DNA of 9,052 nucleotides from Chthonomonadaceae bacterium (lineage in GTDB: Bacteria; Armatimonadota; Chthonomonadetes; Chthonomonadales; Chthonomonadaceae), in NCBI GenBank assembly GCA_025355115.1, contig JANXLO010000294.1, positions 1 through 9,052 of the forward strand, read 5' to 3'. The notes beneath the pieces are model-generated. The model was not told the origin of the DNA and did no database searches. It worked only from the letters and a program-made list of their open reading frames with translations. Shown piece by piece: positions 1 to 6,990 of this stretch. The number at the start of each line of letters is the position of its first letter. Position 1 is the stretch's first letter. Both the position numbers and the translations under genes were made by a program.

Positions 1-664
1 GACGCCCAACTCGTCCAGCGGGAGCAGACCGCCGGGTTCCCATGAGGAGCTTCTGCCCTGCATTCTTCTCTCCGTCGGCACGCAGCGTCTGGGGCTGTTC
101 GTGGATGCCTTGGTGGAGGTGCAGGAAGTCATTCTGAAACCCTTCGGCGGGCTCCTTCAGAGGGTTCGGAACGTCCTCGGCGCAACAATTCTCAGCACTG
201 GTGAGATATGCATGGTGTTGAATCCGCAGGATCTGCTCAAAAGCGCCCGCAAGCCGCGCGCTCTGCGAAGCAGTGCAGAGCCGGCCAAAGAGACGCCTCG
301 CAAAAAAGTTCTCCTGCTCGCCGAAGACTCGATCACGACGCGGACGCAGGAAAAACGTATTCTGGAGAGCTCCGGTTACGAGGTCGTCACAGCAGTCGAT
401 GGCGCGGATGCGTTCAGCAAACTGGGTACCCGGCACTTCGATGCCGTTGTCTCGGACATTGAAATGCCCAATATGGACGGCTTGACACTGGCGGCTCGAA
501 TTCGTCAAGATGCGGCCTACAAAGAGCTCCCAATCATTCTCGTCACCTCCCTGGCTTCGGATCAGGATAGACAGCGAGGTGTGGAGGCGGGCGCAAATGC
601 CTATATCACCAAGGGCACATTCGAGCAAACGGCGCTGCTGGACACATTACGGAGGCTGGTGTAA
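1..664 (+). CDS. cheA: Hybrid chemotaxis histidine kinase CheA, C-terminal part (CheW-like domain + receiver)
   Basis: This is the 3' end of a gene that begins before the window; the frame is open from base 2, so the GTG at 101 is internal. The first ~80 residues look like the CheW-like regulatory domain that ends CheA kinases and couples them to chemoreceptors and CheW (for example LLPCILLSVG, then VFLxP-like VLNPQDLL). After a short charged linker comes a complete receiver domain: acidic pair Glu-Asp at 323-328, phospho-acceptor Asp at 455-457 (context SDIEMPNMDG), Thr at 545-547 and the conserved Lys at 611-613. A receiver at the CheA C-terminus is typical of alternative or type-IV-pilus-like chemosensory systems, where it may act as a phosphate sink or output. 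The kinase and Hpt domains are outside the window, so a free-standing CheW-REC protein cannot be strictly excluded. The stop overlaps the cheB start. Confidence 0.88.
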   Translation, partial: TPNSSSGSRPPGSHEELLPCILLSVGTQRLGLFVDALVEVQEVILKPFGGLLQRVRNVLGATILSTGEICMVLNPQDLLKSARKPRALRSSAEPAKETPRKKVLLLAEDSITTRTQEKRILESSGYEVVTAVDGADAFSKLGTRHFDAVVSDIEMPNMDGLTLAARIRQDAAYKELPIILVTSLASDQDRQRGVEAGANAYITKGTFEQTALLDTLRRLV

Positions 665-1749
665 TGGCACAAAAAAGGATCCGTGTGCTGCTGGTGGACG
701 ACTCTCCGATCGCCCTGGTCGTTCTTCAGCGAATGCTGGCGACATCACCGGATATCGAAGTGGTCGGCACCGCCCCGAATGGCCGGGAAGCGCTGGCAGC
801 GATTCCCGTGCTTCAGCCCACAGTGATCTGCACAGACTACCATATGCCTGAAATGAACGGGCTGGAGCTTGTCCGGCAGGTGATGGCTCACTTTCCGCGC
901 CCAATTCTGGTGATCAGTTCTGCAGTAGGTTCCGGCGACACGGAGCGGGTTTTCGCCTTGCTCGAAGCCGGAGCCGTGGATGTGTTCCCCAAGCCGCGAG
1001 GAGCAGCAGCACTGGACGCACTTGCCGCCGAGCAGCTTATAAACAAAGTGAAGGTCGTGGCGGGGGTGTGGGTCCGGGGCAGGCCGCCAAAAGAGGCGGG
1101 TGGCGTGGCGGCTCCGCCTCCCGCTCGCCCGCTGACGGGACAGATGCGCCAACCCCGTGCTCCTCAGATCATCGTCATTGGGGCCTCGACCGGCGGGCCG
1201 CAGGCGCTCCAGACAATCCTCTCGCAACTGCCAGCCCGTTTCCCACTGCCTTTACTCTGCGTGCAGCATATCAGCGCTGGCTTTTTGCCGGGGCTTGTGA
1301 GTTGGCTGGGCGCGCACAGCCACGGTAAAGTGCAGATCGCCCGTGTAGGCGAGACACCTCAGCCAGGCCAGGTCTACTTCCCACCAGAGAACACACATCT
1401 TGTGCTGGATCGCAGAGGCCGCCTGCAGACTTCGAGCGAGCCGCCGCATAGCGGGCATCGCCCTTCGGTCACAGTAACTTTTTGCTCGGCAGCCGAAATC
1501 TATGGGGATGCTGCTATCGGTGTGCTGCTGACAGGCATGGGACGTGACGGCGGGGAGGGAATGCAGTCGCTTGCACAGGCCGGTGCTCTGACGATAGCGC
1601 AGGACGAAGCCAGCTGCGTAATATTCGGCATGCCCAGGGATGCGGTGGAGCGCGGCGCGGCGCGCGCTGTGCTGCCCCTGGGAGAGATCGCTCGGGCTCT
1701 GAACGAGGCGGCCACTCCTCCGCCCTGCATCTCCGGGGAGAGGAAATAG
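664..1749 (+). CDS. cheB: Chemotaxis response regulator protein-glutamate methylesterase CheB
   Basis: CheB is a cytoplasmic enzyme that removes methyl groups from (and deamidates) glutamyl side chains of chemoreceptors, resetting their signalling when phosphorylated by CheA. The 361 residues have the family's usual length and layout. An N-terminal receiver (about 5-125) has Asp12/Asp13, phospho-acceptor Asp58 in [10 protein letters not shown], Ser85/Ser86 and Lys110. A Pro/Ala-rich linker (about 135-165) follows, then the esterase domain (about 168-350). The catalytic triad is visible: Ser175 in GASTGGP, His202 in VQHIS and Asp295 in TGMGRDG. The start is set by overlap with the cheA stop (TAATG) and by GGAGG at 651-655, eight bases upstream, implying translational coupling. 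No CheR partner is visible in the window. All key residues are present, so it should be active. Confidence 0.96.
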   Translation: MAQKRIRVLLVDDSPIALVVLQRMLATSPDIEVVGTAPNGREALAAIPVLQPTVICTDYHMPEMNGLELVRQVMAHFPRPILVISSAVGSGDTERVFALLEAGAVDVFPKPRGAAALDALAAEQLINKVKVVAGVWVRGRPPKEAGGVAAPPPARPLTGQMRQPRAPQIIVIGASTGGPQALQTILSQLPARFPLPLLCVQHISAGFLPGLVSWLGAHSHGKVQIARVGETPQPGQVYFPPENTHLVLDRRGRLQTSSEPPHSGHRPSVTVTFCSAAEIYGDAAIGVLLTGMGRDGGEGMQSLAQAGALTIAQDEASCVIFGMPRDAVERGAARAVLPLGEIARALNEAATPPPCISGERK

Positions 1750-1750
1750 A

Positions 1751-3367
1751 ATGGAAAATAACGACGTCCCTAAAACCGTACTGGCCGCCGATGATAGCCC
1801 GGTGGCTCTGGCCCTGCTCTCGCGTCTGCTGAAGAGTGCTGGCTATCGGGTCGTAACCGCCGCCGACGGCATTGAGGCTGCTCAGCAGGCGTATCGTGAA
1901 GCGCCCGATCTTATCATACTCGATATCACCATGCCGAGAATGAACGGCTATCAGGTCTGTCGCCTCCTCAAGCGTGACCCGATGGTCGCCCATATCCCGG
2001 TCATTATCCTCACAGCCGCAGACAGCCGCGGCACGGAGTTCTGGAGCTTGCGCACAGGAGCCGATGCGTTCCTGGTTAAAAACGCAGACTCCACGGAACT
2101 GTTGCCGACGATCGAACGGCTGATCTCACAAGCGACATCTCAATCCGGACAAATCGCAAGCTCCCCGCTTGCTCCAGTGCGGAGGCCAATGCCTGGGCCG
2201 GAAGAGATTCTGACGAGGATGTGTGCGCTCATGGATGAGGAGCTGTATGCCTCGACGATAGAGCGCATCGAACTGAAAACCATTCTGCAGAGTCTGCAAG
2301 ATGGAGTTCTGACGCTGAATCTGAGCCGCGAGGTGACCGCCGCTAACCAGGCACTGTGCCGGATGCTGGGAAGGGAGGAGAGTGAACTCCTGGGCCAGAC
2401 TTGCACGATGGCGGTGGGAGAACCGGCAGGAGCCGATACTCTGGCGGCGTTCGAGGCAGTGCTCTCCGACAAAGAGAGCGTCGATCAGGACTCCGAAATC
2501 CGACACTCTACAGGCCAAAAAACGCCGGTATCCATTAGCACCGTGCCTTTGCGTGATTTCCTGGGCACCACAATTGGTGGCGTATGCCTGTTCCAGGACA
2601 TCACTCGTCGGAAGGAGATCGAAGCGCTCTACGAGCAGATGCGCGCTCTCGACGCGGTGAAGAACGACTTGACGCACATGATCGTGCACGATCTGCGCAC
2701 GCCTCTGACCTCGCTGCTGACCGGGCTGCAGACTCTGGAAGGCTCGGAATCGCTAATCGAAATCGAACGCGAAATACTCGCGATCTCCGTCTCCGGCGGG
2801 AACACTCTGTTGGGCATGATTAACGACCTTCTCGACATCAGTAAGATCGAAGATGGCTCGATGACACTGTCAAAATCTGATGTCGACCTATCCGCGCTGG
2901 TGGGCGAGGCGCTGCAGCAGGTGTCGTGGCTGGCGGGAGAAAAGCAGTTGACGCTCCAGTCCCGCATCGCCTCAGAGCTGAGCCCGTCGCGCCCCGGCGC
3001 TCCGGCGCTCCATGCAGATGCGGACAAGCTGAGGCGCGTTCTGGTCAATCTCCTGGGCAATGCCGTCAAGTTCACGCCCCGAGCCGGAGTCATCACCGTC
3101 GCGGTCTGTCTGGAGCCCGGCGAGCAGGAGATTGTGATAAGCATACGAGACACGGGCGAAGGCATTCCTAAAGCGGCTTTTGGACGCATTTTTGAGAAAT
3201 TCGGGCAAGTGGAAACGCGTAAGGCAGGCAAGACTATGTCGAGCGGGCTAGGCCTGACATTCTGCAAACTCGTGGTAGAGGCGCACGGCGGCCGCATCTG
3301 GGTCGAAAGCGAGTTGGGAGAGGGCAGCACCTTCTTCTTCACCCTGCCGGTCGCATCGGCCTCCTAA
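1751..3367 (+). CDS. Receiver-PAS sensor histidine kinase (REC-PAS-HisKA-HATPase)
   Basis: This 538-residue protein has no membrane segment and should be cytoplasmic. Domains in order: receiver (about 8-127) with Asp14/Asp15, phospho-acceptor Asp58 ([10 protein letters not shown]), Thr88 and Lys110; a Pro-rich linker; a PAS domain (about 172-288) ending in FQDITRRKE, which may bind a ligand or cofactor; a short coiled linker; HisKA with His313 in the H-box [10 protein letters not shown]; and HATPase with N-box [11 protein letters not shown] (433-443), G1 DTGEGIP (467-473) and G2 SGLGL (498-502). All kinase motifs are intact, so autophosphorylation is expected. An N-terminal receiver suggests that upstream phosphate, plausibly from the linked CheA, tunes the kinase. 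The gene starts one base after the cheB stop and has a strong GGAGAGGAA site, so it is co-transcribed. Its own output partner is not in view; it might phosphorylate the neighbouring receivers or a distant regulator. Confidence 0.93.
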   Translation: MENNDVPKTVLAADDSPVALALLSRLLKSAGYRVVTAADGIEAAQQAYREAPDLIILDITMPRMNGYQVCRLLKRDPMVAHIPVIILTAADSRGTEFWSLRTGADAFLVKNADSTELLPTIERLISQATSQSGQIASSPLAPVRRPMPGPEEILTRMCALMDEELYASTIERIELKTILQSLQDGVLTLNLSREVTAANQALCRMLGREESELLGQTCTMAVGEPAGADTLAAFEAVLSDKESVDQDSEIRHSTGQKTPVSISTVPLRDFLGTTIGGVCLFQDITRRKEIEALYEQMRALDAVKNDLTHMIVHDLRTPLTSLLTGLQTLEGSESLIEIEREILAISVSGGNTLLGMINDLLDISKIEDGSMTLSKSDVDLSALVGEALQQVSWLAGEKQLTLQSRIASELSPSRPGAPALHADADKLRRVLVNLLGNAVKFTPRAGVITVAVCLEPGEQEIVISIRDTGEGIPKAAFGRIFEKFGQVETRKAGKTMSSGLGLTFCKLVVEAHGGRIWVESELGEGSTFFFTLPVASAS

Positions 3368-3481
3368 CCGCCTCCCACTGCACTATTCTTAACAACGGAA
3401 GGAGACGGCCTGTCACGTCGCGAAATTAGAGGAGGCCGCATTGCGGCGCATTTCGATTCGCACTGACAAGGAAACCGACCG
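3368..3481. other. Intergenic gap between the signalling and sugar operons
   Basis: These 114 bases separate two functionally unrelated gene groups. A small inverted repeat, GCCGC-ATT-GCGGC at about 3435-3447, is present but no T-run follows it, so I do not call a terminator. A near-perfect Shine-Dalgarno sequence, AGAGGAGG at 3428-3435, lies well upstream of the aldolase start (ATG 3482), whose own site appears to be AAGGA at 3469-3473. A TTG six bases after AGAGGAGG opens a 24-codon frame (3441-3515) overlapping the aldolase start; see findings. I see no convincing sigma-70 promoter. Confidence 0.4.
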
Positions 3482-4246
3482 ATGCCATCCGCTGATGAGA
3501 TACTGGAGCAGTTGACCGCTCTCTCGCACTACCTGGGCGACCCCGTCCACGACCTCGCCATTCTCGGTGAGGGCAACACCTCCGCCCGTCTCGACGAGGA
3601 AACGTTCTACGTGAAGGCCAGCGGGCATCAGCTCGGCGCCATCACATTCGATGGCTTCTGCGCCGTCCACTTCGCCCGAGTGCTTCCTGCCTTCGACGGC
3701 CCCGAGCTCTCCGACGAGGCTGTAAAGGAGACGCTCCTCAACTGCAAGGCAGAAGGTGACGCCTCCGTCATGCCCTCCGTCGAGACCTTTCTGCACGCGT
3801 ACCTGCTGACTCTGCCCAACGTCAATTTCGTGGGGCACACCCATCCGACCGCCGTCAACTCGATCCTCTGCGCCAAGAACGCCCGCGAAGCCCTCTCCGG
3901 CCGCCTCTTCCCCGACGAAGTCGTCTGCTGCGGTGTCGCACCCTGCTTCGTCGAGTATACCGATCCAGGAATTCCTCTCGCACGCCTGCTGAAGCAGCGT
4001 GTCGAGGAGTACGCCGAAACGTACAATGAGTATCCGAAGGTCATTCTGATGCAGAATCACGGGTTCATCGCGCTCGGCAAGACGCCCAAGGACGTGCGCA
4101 GCGTCACCGCCATGTTCGTGAAGACTGCCCGGACACTCATCGGAACCTACGCTTTCGGCGGCCCGAACTTCATGACGCAGGAGGCCGTCAACCGCATTCA
4201 CACCCGTCCCGACGAGCACTATCGCCAGCGGCAGATCGGGAAATAG
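3482..4246 (+). CDS. Class II aldolase/adducin family protein (sugar-phosphate aldolase, RhaD/FucA-like)
   Basis: Class II aldolases of this fold cleave ketose 1-phosphates such as fuculose-1-P or rhamnulose-1-P into dihydroxyacetone phosphate and an aldehyde, using a bound zinc; some relatives are pentulose-5-P epimerases. The 254 residues match a single-domain family member. Visible motifs: GEGNTSARL (29-37) and VKASG (44-48) for phosphate/substrate binding; SVETFLHAYL (99-108), where Glu101 is the likely catalytic acid/base; GHTHP with zinc ligands His119 and His121; and QNHG with the third ligand His193. The VET..LHA and HTHP context resembles the aldolase half of bifunctional rhamnulose-phosphate aldolase/dehydrogenases more than E. 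coli FucA, but the substrate cannot be fixed from sequence. It is separated by 13 bases, including AGGAG, from the next dehydrogenase, so it heads an operon of sugar-phosphate enzymes. Confidence 0.87.
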   Translation: MPSADEILEQLTALSHYLGDPVHDLAILGEGNTSARLDEETFYVKASGHQLGAITFDGFCAVHFARVLPAFDGPELSDEAVKETLLNCKAEGDASVMPSVETFLHAYLLTLPNVNFVGHTHPTAVNSILCAKNAREALSGRLFPDEVVCCGVAPCFVEYTDPGIPLARLLKQRVEEYAETYNEYPKVILMQNHGFIALGKTPKDVRSVTAMFVKTARTLIGTYAFGGPNFMTQEAVNRIHTRPDEHYRQRQIGK

Positions 4247-4259
4247 AGGAGCTTTCATC

Positions 4260-6023
4260 ATGAGCGCTATCACACTGGAAGAGTACAAAGCCGCCAAGGC
4301 AGAGCTGCCGAAGAGAATGCTGCGCTGGCACCTCTATGGAGCGGGGCTGGAGAACCTGGGGCGCGGGGAGAAGCCCGAGGAGGTGGAAGTGCCCTCGTTC
4401 GGGCCGGAGGAGCTGCTCGTGCGGCAGGATGCCTGCGGCCTCTGCTTCTCGGACACGAAGGTGATCGGCCTGGGGCCCAACCATCCGCGCATGACCGGGC
4501 GTGATCTGGCGAAGAATCCAGTGACGCTCGGGCATGAGGTCTCCTGCACGGTCGTCGGGGTCGGCGAGACGCTGGTCGGACGGTTCGAGGTCGGGCAGCG
4601 ATTCGTTGTGCAGGCGGACGTCTTCTACCAGGGCAAGAGCATGGCTTACGGCTATGCGATCTCCGGCGGCCTCGCGGAGTACAGCGTTATCCCAAAGCAG
4701 ATCATCGACGGCGACGAGGGCTGCTACCTCTTGCCGCTTCGCCCGGACACAGGCTACGTCGAGTCCGCCCTGACCGAACCGTGGGCGTGTGTGGTGTCGG
4801 CCTATGCGCAGTCGCACCGTGAGGGTATTCTGGACGGCGGCGACCTGCTCGTGATCGCGGGAGACGATGCGGCTGACACCGTGTACGACTGGCCAGCGTT
4901 GTTCATGAAGGGCAGGCCGTTCCACGTCACCCTCGTCAACCTGAAGGGCATGGCGAAAGAGGACTTGATCGCCGCACTTGGCATGACGGAAGACATTACA
5001 GACATAGCGGATCTCGCGGAGCCGACGGATCGACAGGACTGGGACAATGTGGTCGGCAACGAAGCGGCCAGCTTCTTCAACGACATACTGCTGCTTGGCG
5101 ATGTCGAGCCGGACATCATCGAGCAGGCGGCGACTCTTCTGGCCAATCACGGCATCATGTATTTCGTCCGCTCCACCCCTCTGCCCCGCAAGCTTTCGCT
5201 CGATATCGGGCGCATCCACTACAACTGGCACTTCTACCTGGGGACGCAGGGCACGAATCCGGCGGAATCCTACGTTGAATCGCGCCATGCCGACCTCCAG
5301 CCCGGCGGCAGCGTCTGGATCATCGGCGCGGGCGGGCCGATGGGGCAGATGCATGTCCAGCGGGCGGTGCAGCACAAGAATCCCCCCCGACTGCTGATCG
5401 CGACGGATGTAGACGTCCTGCGGCTGCAGAGCGTGAAGGATCGATTCGGCAAGACGGCGGAGGAGCGCGGCATTCAGCTCGTCACCCTGAATCCGAAGGA
5501 GTTGGGCGACGAGAAGTTCAACGCGGAACTGCAGCGGCTGAGCGAGGGCAAGGGCTTCACCGACATCCTGTCGATGGTTCCGGTCGCCGCTCTGATAGAG
5601 CACGCGGCAGGCTACCTCGCGGAGGGCGCCTGGTTCAACATCTTCGCAGGCGTCGCTCGCGGCACCATGGCGAACCTGGACATCAATGCGATCATCCAGC
5701 GTCGTGTGCGTTTCCTCGGCAGCAGCGGCTCCTCCCTCTCGGATATGCGCGAAACCCTGGCGCGAGTGGAGAGCGACGAGCTTTCGACTAACGCCTCGCT
5801 CGCAGCGATCGGCGGCATGGAGGCGGCGAAGGTCGGCCTGCAGGCAGTGAAGGAGGGCTGGTTCCCCGGCAAAACCCTCATCTTCCCTCTAATCCACGAT
5901 CTCCCTTTGACGCCTCTGAGCGAACTGAAGGAGAAACTCCCCACAGTCTTCGCAAAGCTAAAGGACGGCCAGTTCTGGACACAGGAGGCCGAAGAGGAGC
6001 TCCTGCGCCTGAAGCTCGGCTAA
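4260..6023 (+). CDS. Long zinc-type medium-chain dehydrogenase, SorE-like, with an apparent duplicated nucleotide-binding domain
   Basis: This is an NAD(P)-dependent alcohol/polyol dehydrogenase of the medium-chain superfamily. The catalytic domain (about 20-185) has zinc-site residues Cys59 (ACGLCFSD), His92-Glu93 (GHE) and Glu173 (TEPWA). The four-cysteine structural zinc lobe is absent. The cofactor domain (about 345-490) has the glycine motif in GAGGPMGQMH (356-365). That motif and the family context recall L-sorbose-1-phosphate reductase (SorE), which reduces sorbose-1-P to glucitol-6-P; the SrlD-like gene downstream supports this, but the substrate is inferred. At 587 residues it is far longer than the usual 340-420. 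Residues about 191-331 form an extra segment that resembles the real cofactor domain but has AGDDAAD in place of the glycine motif (see findings). AGGAG directly after the aldolase stop sets the start, eight bases before ATG. Confidence 0.85.
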   Translation: MSAITLEEYKAAKAELPKRMLRWHLYGAGLENLGRGEKPEEVEVPSFGPEELLVRQDACGLCFSDTKVIGLGPNHPRMTGRDLAKNPVTLGHEVSCTVVGVGETLVGRFEVGQRFVVQADVFYQGKSMAYGYAISGGLAEYSVIPKQIIDGDEGCYLLPLRPDTGYVESALTEPWACVVSAYAQSHREGILDGGDLLVIAGDDAADTVYDWPALFMKGRPFHVTLVNLKGMAKEDLIAALGMTEDITDIADLAEPTDRQDWDNVVGNEAASFFNDILLLGDVEPDIIEQAATLLANHGIMYFVRSTPLPRKLSLDIGRIHYNWHFYLGTQGTNPAESYVESRHADLQPGGSVWIIGAGGPMGQMHVQRAVQHKNPPRLLIATDVDVLRLQSVKDRFGKTAEERGIQLVTLNPKELGDEKFNAELQRLSEGKGFTDILSMVPVAALIEHAAGYLAEGAWFNIFAGVARGTMANLDINAIIQRRVRFLGSSGSSLSDMRETLARVESDELSTNASLAAIGGMEAAKVGLQAVKEGWFPGKTLIFPLIHDLPLTPLSELKEKLPTVFAKLKDGQFWTQEAEEELLRLKLG

Positions 6024-6040
6024 CGCAAAATAGTGCGTTG
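6021..6040. repeat. Small perfect hairpin over the dehydrogenase stop codon
   Basis: AACGCA (6022-6027) and TGCGTT (6034-6039) form a perfect six-base-pair stem around the loop AAATAG, starting within the TAA stop codon. No T-run follows, so it is at best a weak or RNA-stabilising structure and not a clear intrinsic terminator. About ten bases further on, CCGTTT (6051-6056), AAACGG (6062-6067) and CGTTTG (6069-6074) can pair in two mutually exclusive ways. Confidence 0.35.
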
Positions 6041-6312
6041 ATAACACATCCCGTTTAGTGCAAACGGACGTTTGGAGAACTTCAATGTTCCATTGGCGTA
6101 ATCTGGCGCCACGGAGCGTGAGAGGGGCGCGATGTTGGCATTCCGAAACAGGGGTCAGCGGTATGTGGGCACGGCGGAGTGAACTCCTCCGTGGCTACAT
6201 CTCGCCACGCCTACGCACCCCCGTTAGTTCATTCTGCCTAGACACGGAAATACAGGTTCAGGCGCGAGAGCGATAGCAGCATGGACGCACGCATCGGGGA
6301 GGTGAGTGGGCT
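6024..6312. other. Palindrome-rich non-coding segment inside the sugar operon
   Basis: These 289 bases separate the SorE-like gene from the broken nucleotidyltransferase. I find no credible gene: the one sizeable + strand frame (6058-6276, GTG start) has no good Shine-Dalgarno site, spans the hairpins, and gives a Trp/Arg/Ser-rich product with no recognisable fold. The segment is dense in inverted repeats (6021-6040, 6051-6074, 6165-6198, 6191-6208). Its 3' end carries GGGGAGGTGA at about 6297-6306, a strong ribosome-binding site for the ATG at 6313. The neighbouring sugar genes are otherwise tightly packed, so this segment and the gene after it look inserted. Confidence 0.5.
6151..6222. repeat. 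Branched inverted-repeat element
   Basis: The core is an imperfect inverted repeat: 6165-6180 matches the reverse complement of 6183-6198 at 13 of 16 positions, with GA between the arms. A second stem overlaps it, GTGGC (6191-6195) with GCCAC (6204-6208). An outer closing stem is also possible: GGGGT (6151-6155) with ACCCC (6217-6221), and GTGGGC (6165-6170) with GCCTAC (6209-6214) allowing one G-T pair. No T-run follows, so it is not a standard terminator. It could be a small non-autonomous repeat, a structured RNA, or a mobile-element scar; I do not recognise the sequence. Confidence 0.45.
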
Positions 6313-6951
6313 ATGATGACGACCGATTTCGCTGAACTGTTGGAATCACCCGTGGATGCCTTCGCGGAGGGGCTGCGTTTTTTTCGAGGAGAAGGCATGG
6401 TCAATGAGACACTGCGGCGTCTGGTCGCCGATCTGGAGTCCCATCGCATCGACTATAGCATCATTGGGGGAGTCGCGCTCAATTAGCACGGATATCGCCG
6501 CTTCACGGAGGATATCGGCCTGCTAATGACCGCAGAAGGGCTGGAGAAGTTTCGCAGTGAGCTCGTGGGGCATGGCTATCGCCCTGCCTTTAACGGGGCG
6601 ACTAGAAAGTTTCGCGAAACCACCCAGAACGTTCCCATCGAGATTATCACCACTGGTGAGTATCCAGGGGATGGCAAGTCGAAGTCCGTCATTTTTCACG
6701 ATCCTGGCGAACACTACGTCGTGATCGACGGGTTCAAGACCGTCTCGCTGGCCCGATTGGTGGAGCTCAAGCTAGCATCGGGAATGACCGGGCTGGCTCG
6801 GCTGAAGGATCTGGCTGACGTTCAGGAGCTGATTCGCGTGCGGCAGTTGGATGCTGCATTTGCCGACCAACTGGATGGACTAGTCGCCGACAAGTTTCGC
6901 GAGCTTCATGCTGAAGTCGTTGCGGCACTCGATCAAGAGGGGCGGGAATAG
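6313..6951 (+). pseudogene. Nucleotidyltransferase-fold family gene, interrupted by an in-frame amber codon
   Basis: From ATG 6313 (or 6316) the frame has 212 sense-length codons with one stop, TAG at 6484-6486, codon 58. Before it lies an N-terminal segment (FRGEGMVNETLRRL) leading into SIIGGVALN; after it HGYRRFTEDIGLLM continues the same fold. GG(x)AL..HGY.R.T.D(I)D is the usual nucleotidyltransferase core of proteins annotated as nucleotidyltransferase or AbiEii-like. The stop sits where a residue such as Gln is expected (CAG to TAG), and the second catalytic Asp of DxD is Gly (GGC, 6517-6519). The C-terminal part is otherwise intact, including VPIEIITTGEYPGDGK and LADVQELIRVRQLDAAF. A strong Shine-Dalgarno site remains before 6313. 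Restart at ATG 6526 would give 141 residues lacking the catalytic core. Most likely it is a recently dead gene; amber readthrough or a sequencing error are alternatives. No antitoxin-like partner is adjacent. Confidence 0.82.
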
Positions 6952-6990
6952 TCCCTGCCCCGTGCGTTTTGATGGCGAGAAGGAGAAGAC

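Noticed and set aside
101..664. A separate response regulator gene starting at GTG 101
   Set aside because: The frame is open to the window's left edge, and the residues before GTG 101 continue the CheW-like domain without a break, so GTG is internal.
3435..3447. GCCGC-ATT-GCGGC as a terminator after the histidine kinase gene
   Set aside because: The stem is only five base pairs with a three-base loop and no T-run. It also sits next to a Shine-Dalgarno-like sequence rather than close to the kinase stop.
3413..4297. 294-codon open frame on the - strand opposite the aldolase
   Set aside because: It lies antisense to a gene with all catalytic residues visible. It shows no motif of its own and would have to span the ends of two + strand genes.
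4188..5603. 471-codon open frame on the - strand opposite the SorE-like dehydrogenase
   Set aside because: It is antisense to a gene with clear zinc-site and cofactor motifs. The product is His/Arg/Asp-rich with no recognisable fold, as expected for a shadow of a GC-rich gene.
6058..6276. 72-codon + strand frame with GTG start in the palindrome-rich segment
   Set aside because: There is no good ribosome-binding site, it runs through the inverted repeats, and the composition is not protein-like.
6526..6951. A genuine stand-alone 141-residue gene starting at ATG 6526
   Set aside because: Recognisable family sequence continues in the same frame upstream of the TAG back to 6313, with a strong ribosome-binding site there. 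The shorter product would lack the core of the fold. Better explained as the tail of a broken gene.
6313..6990. AbiE-type toxin-antitoxin pair
   Set aside because: The nucleotidyltransferase is only broadly similar to AbiEii-like proteins, has lost a catalytic Asp, and no antitoxin-like gene lies on either side.
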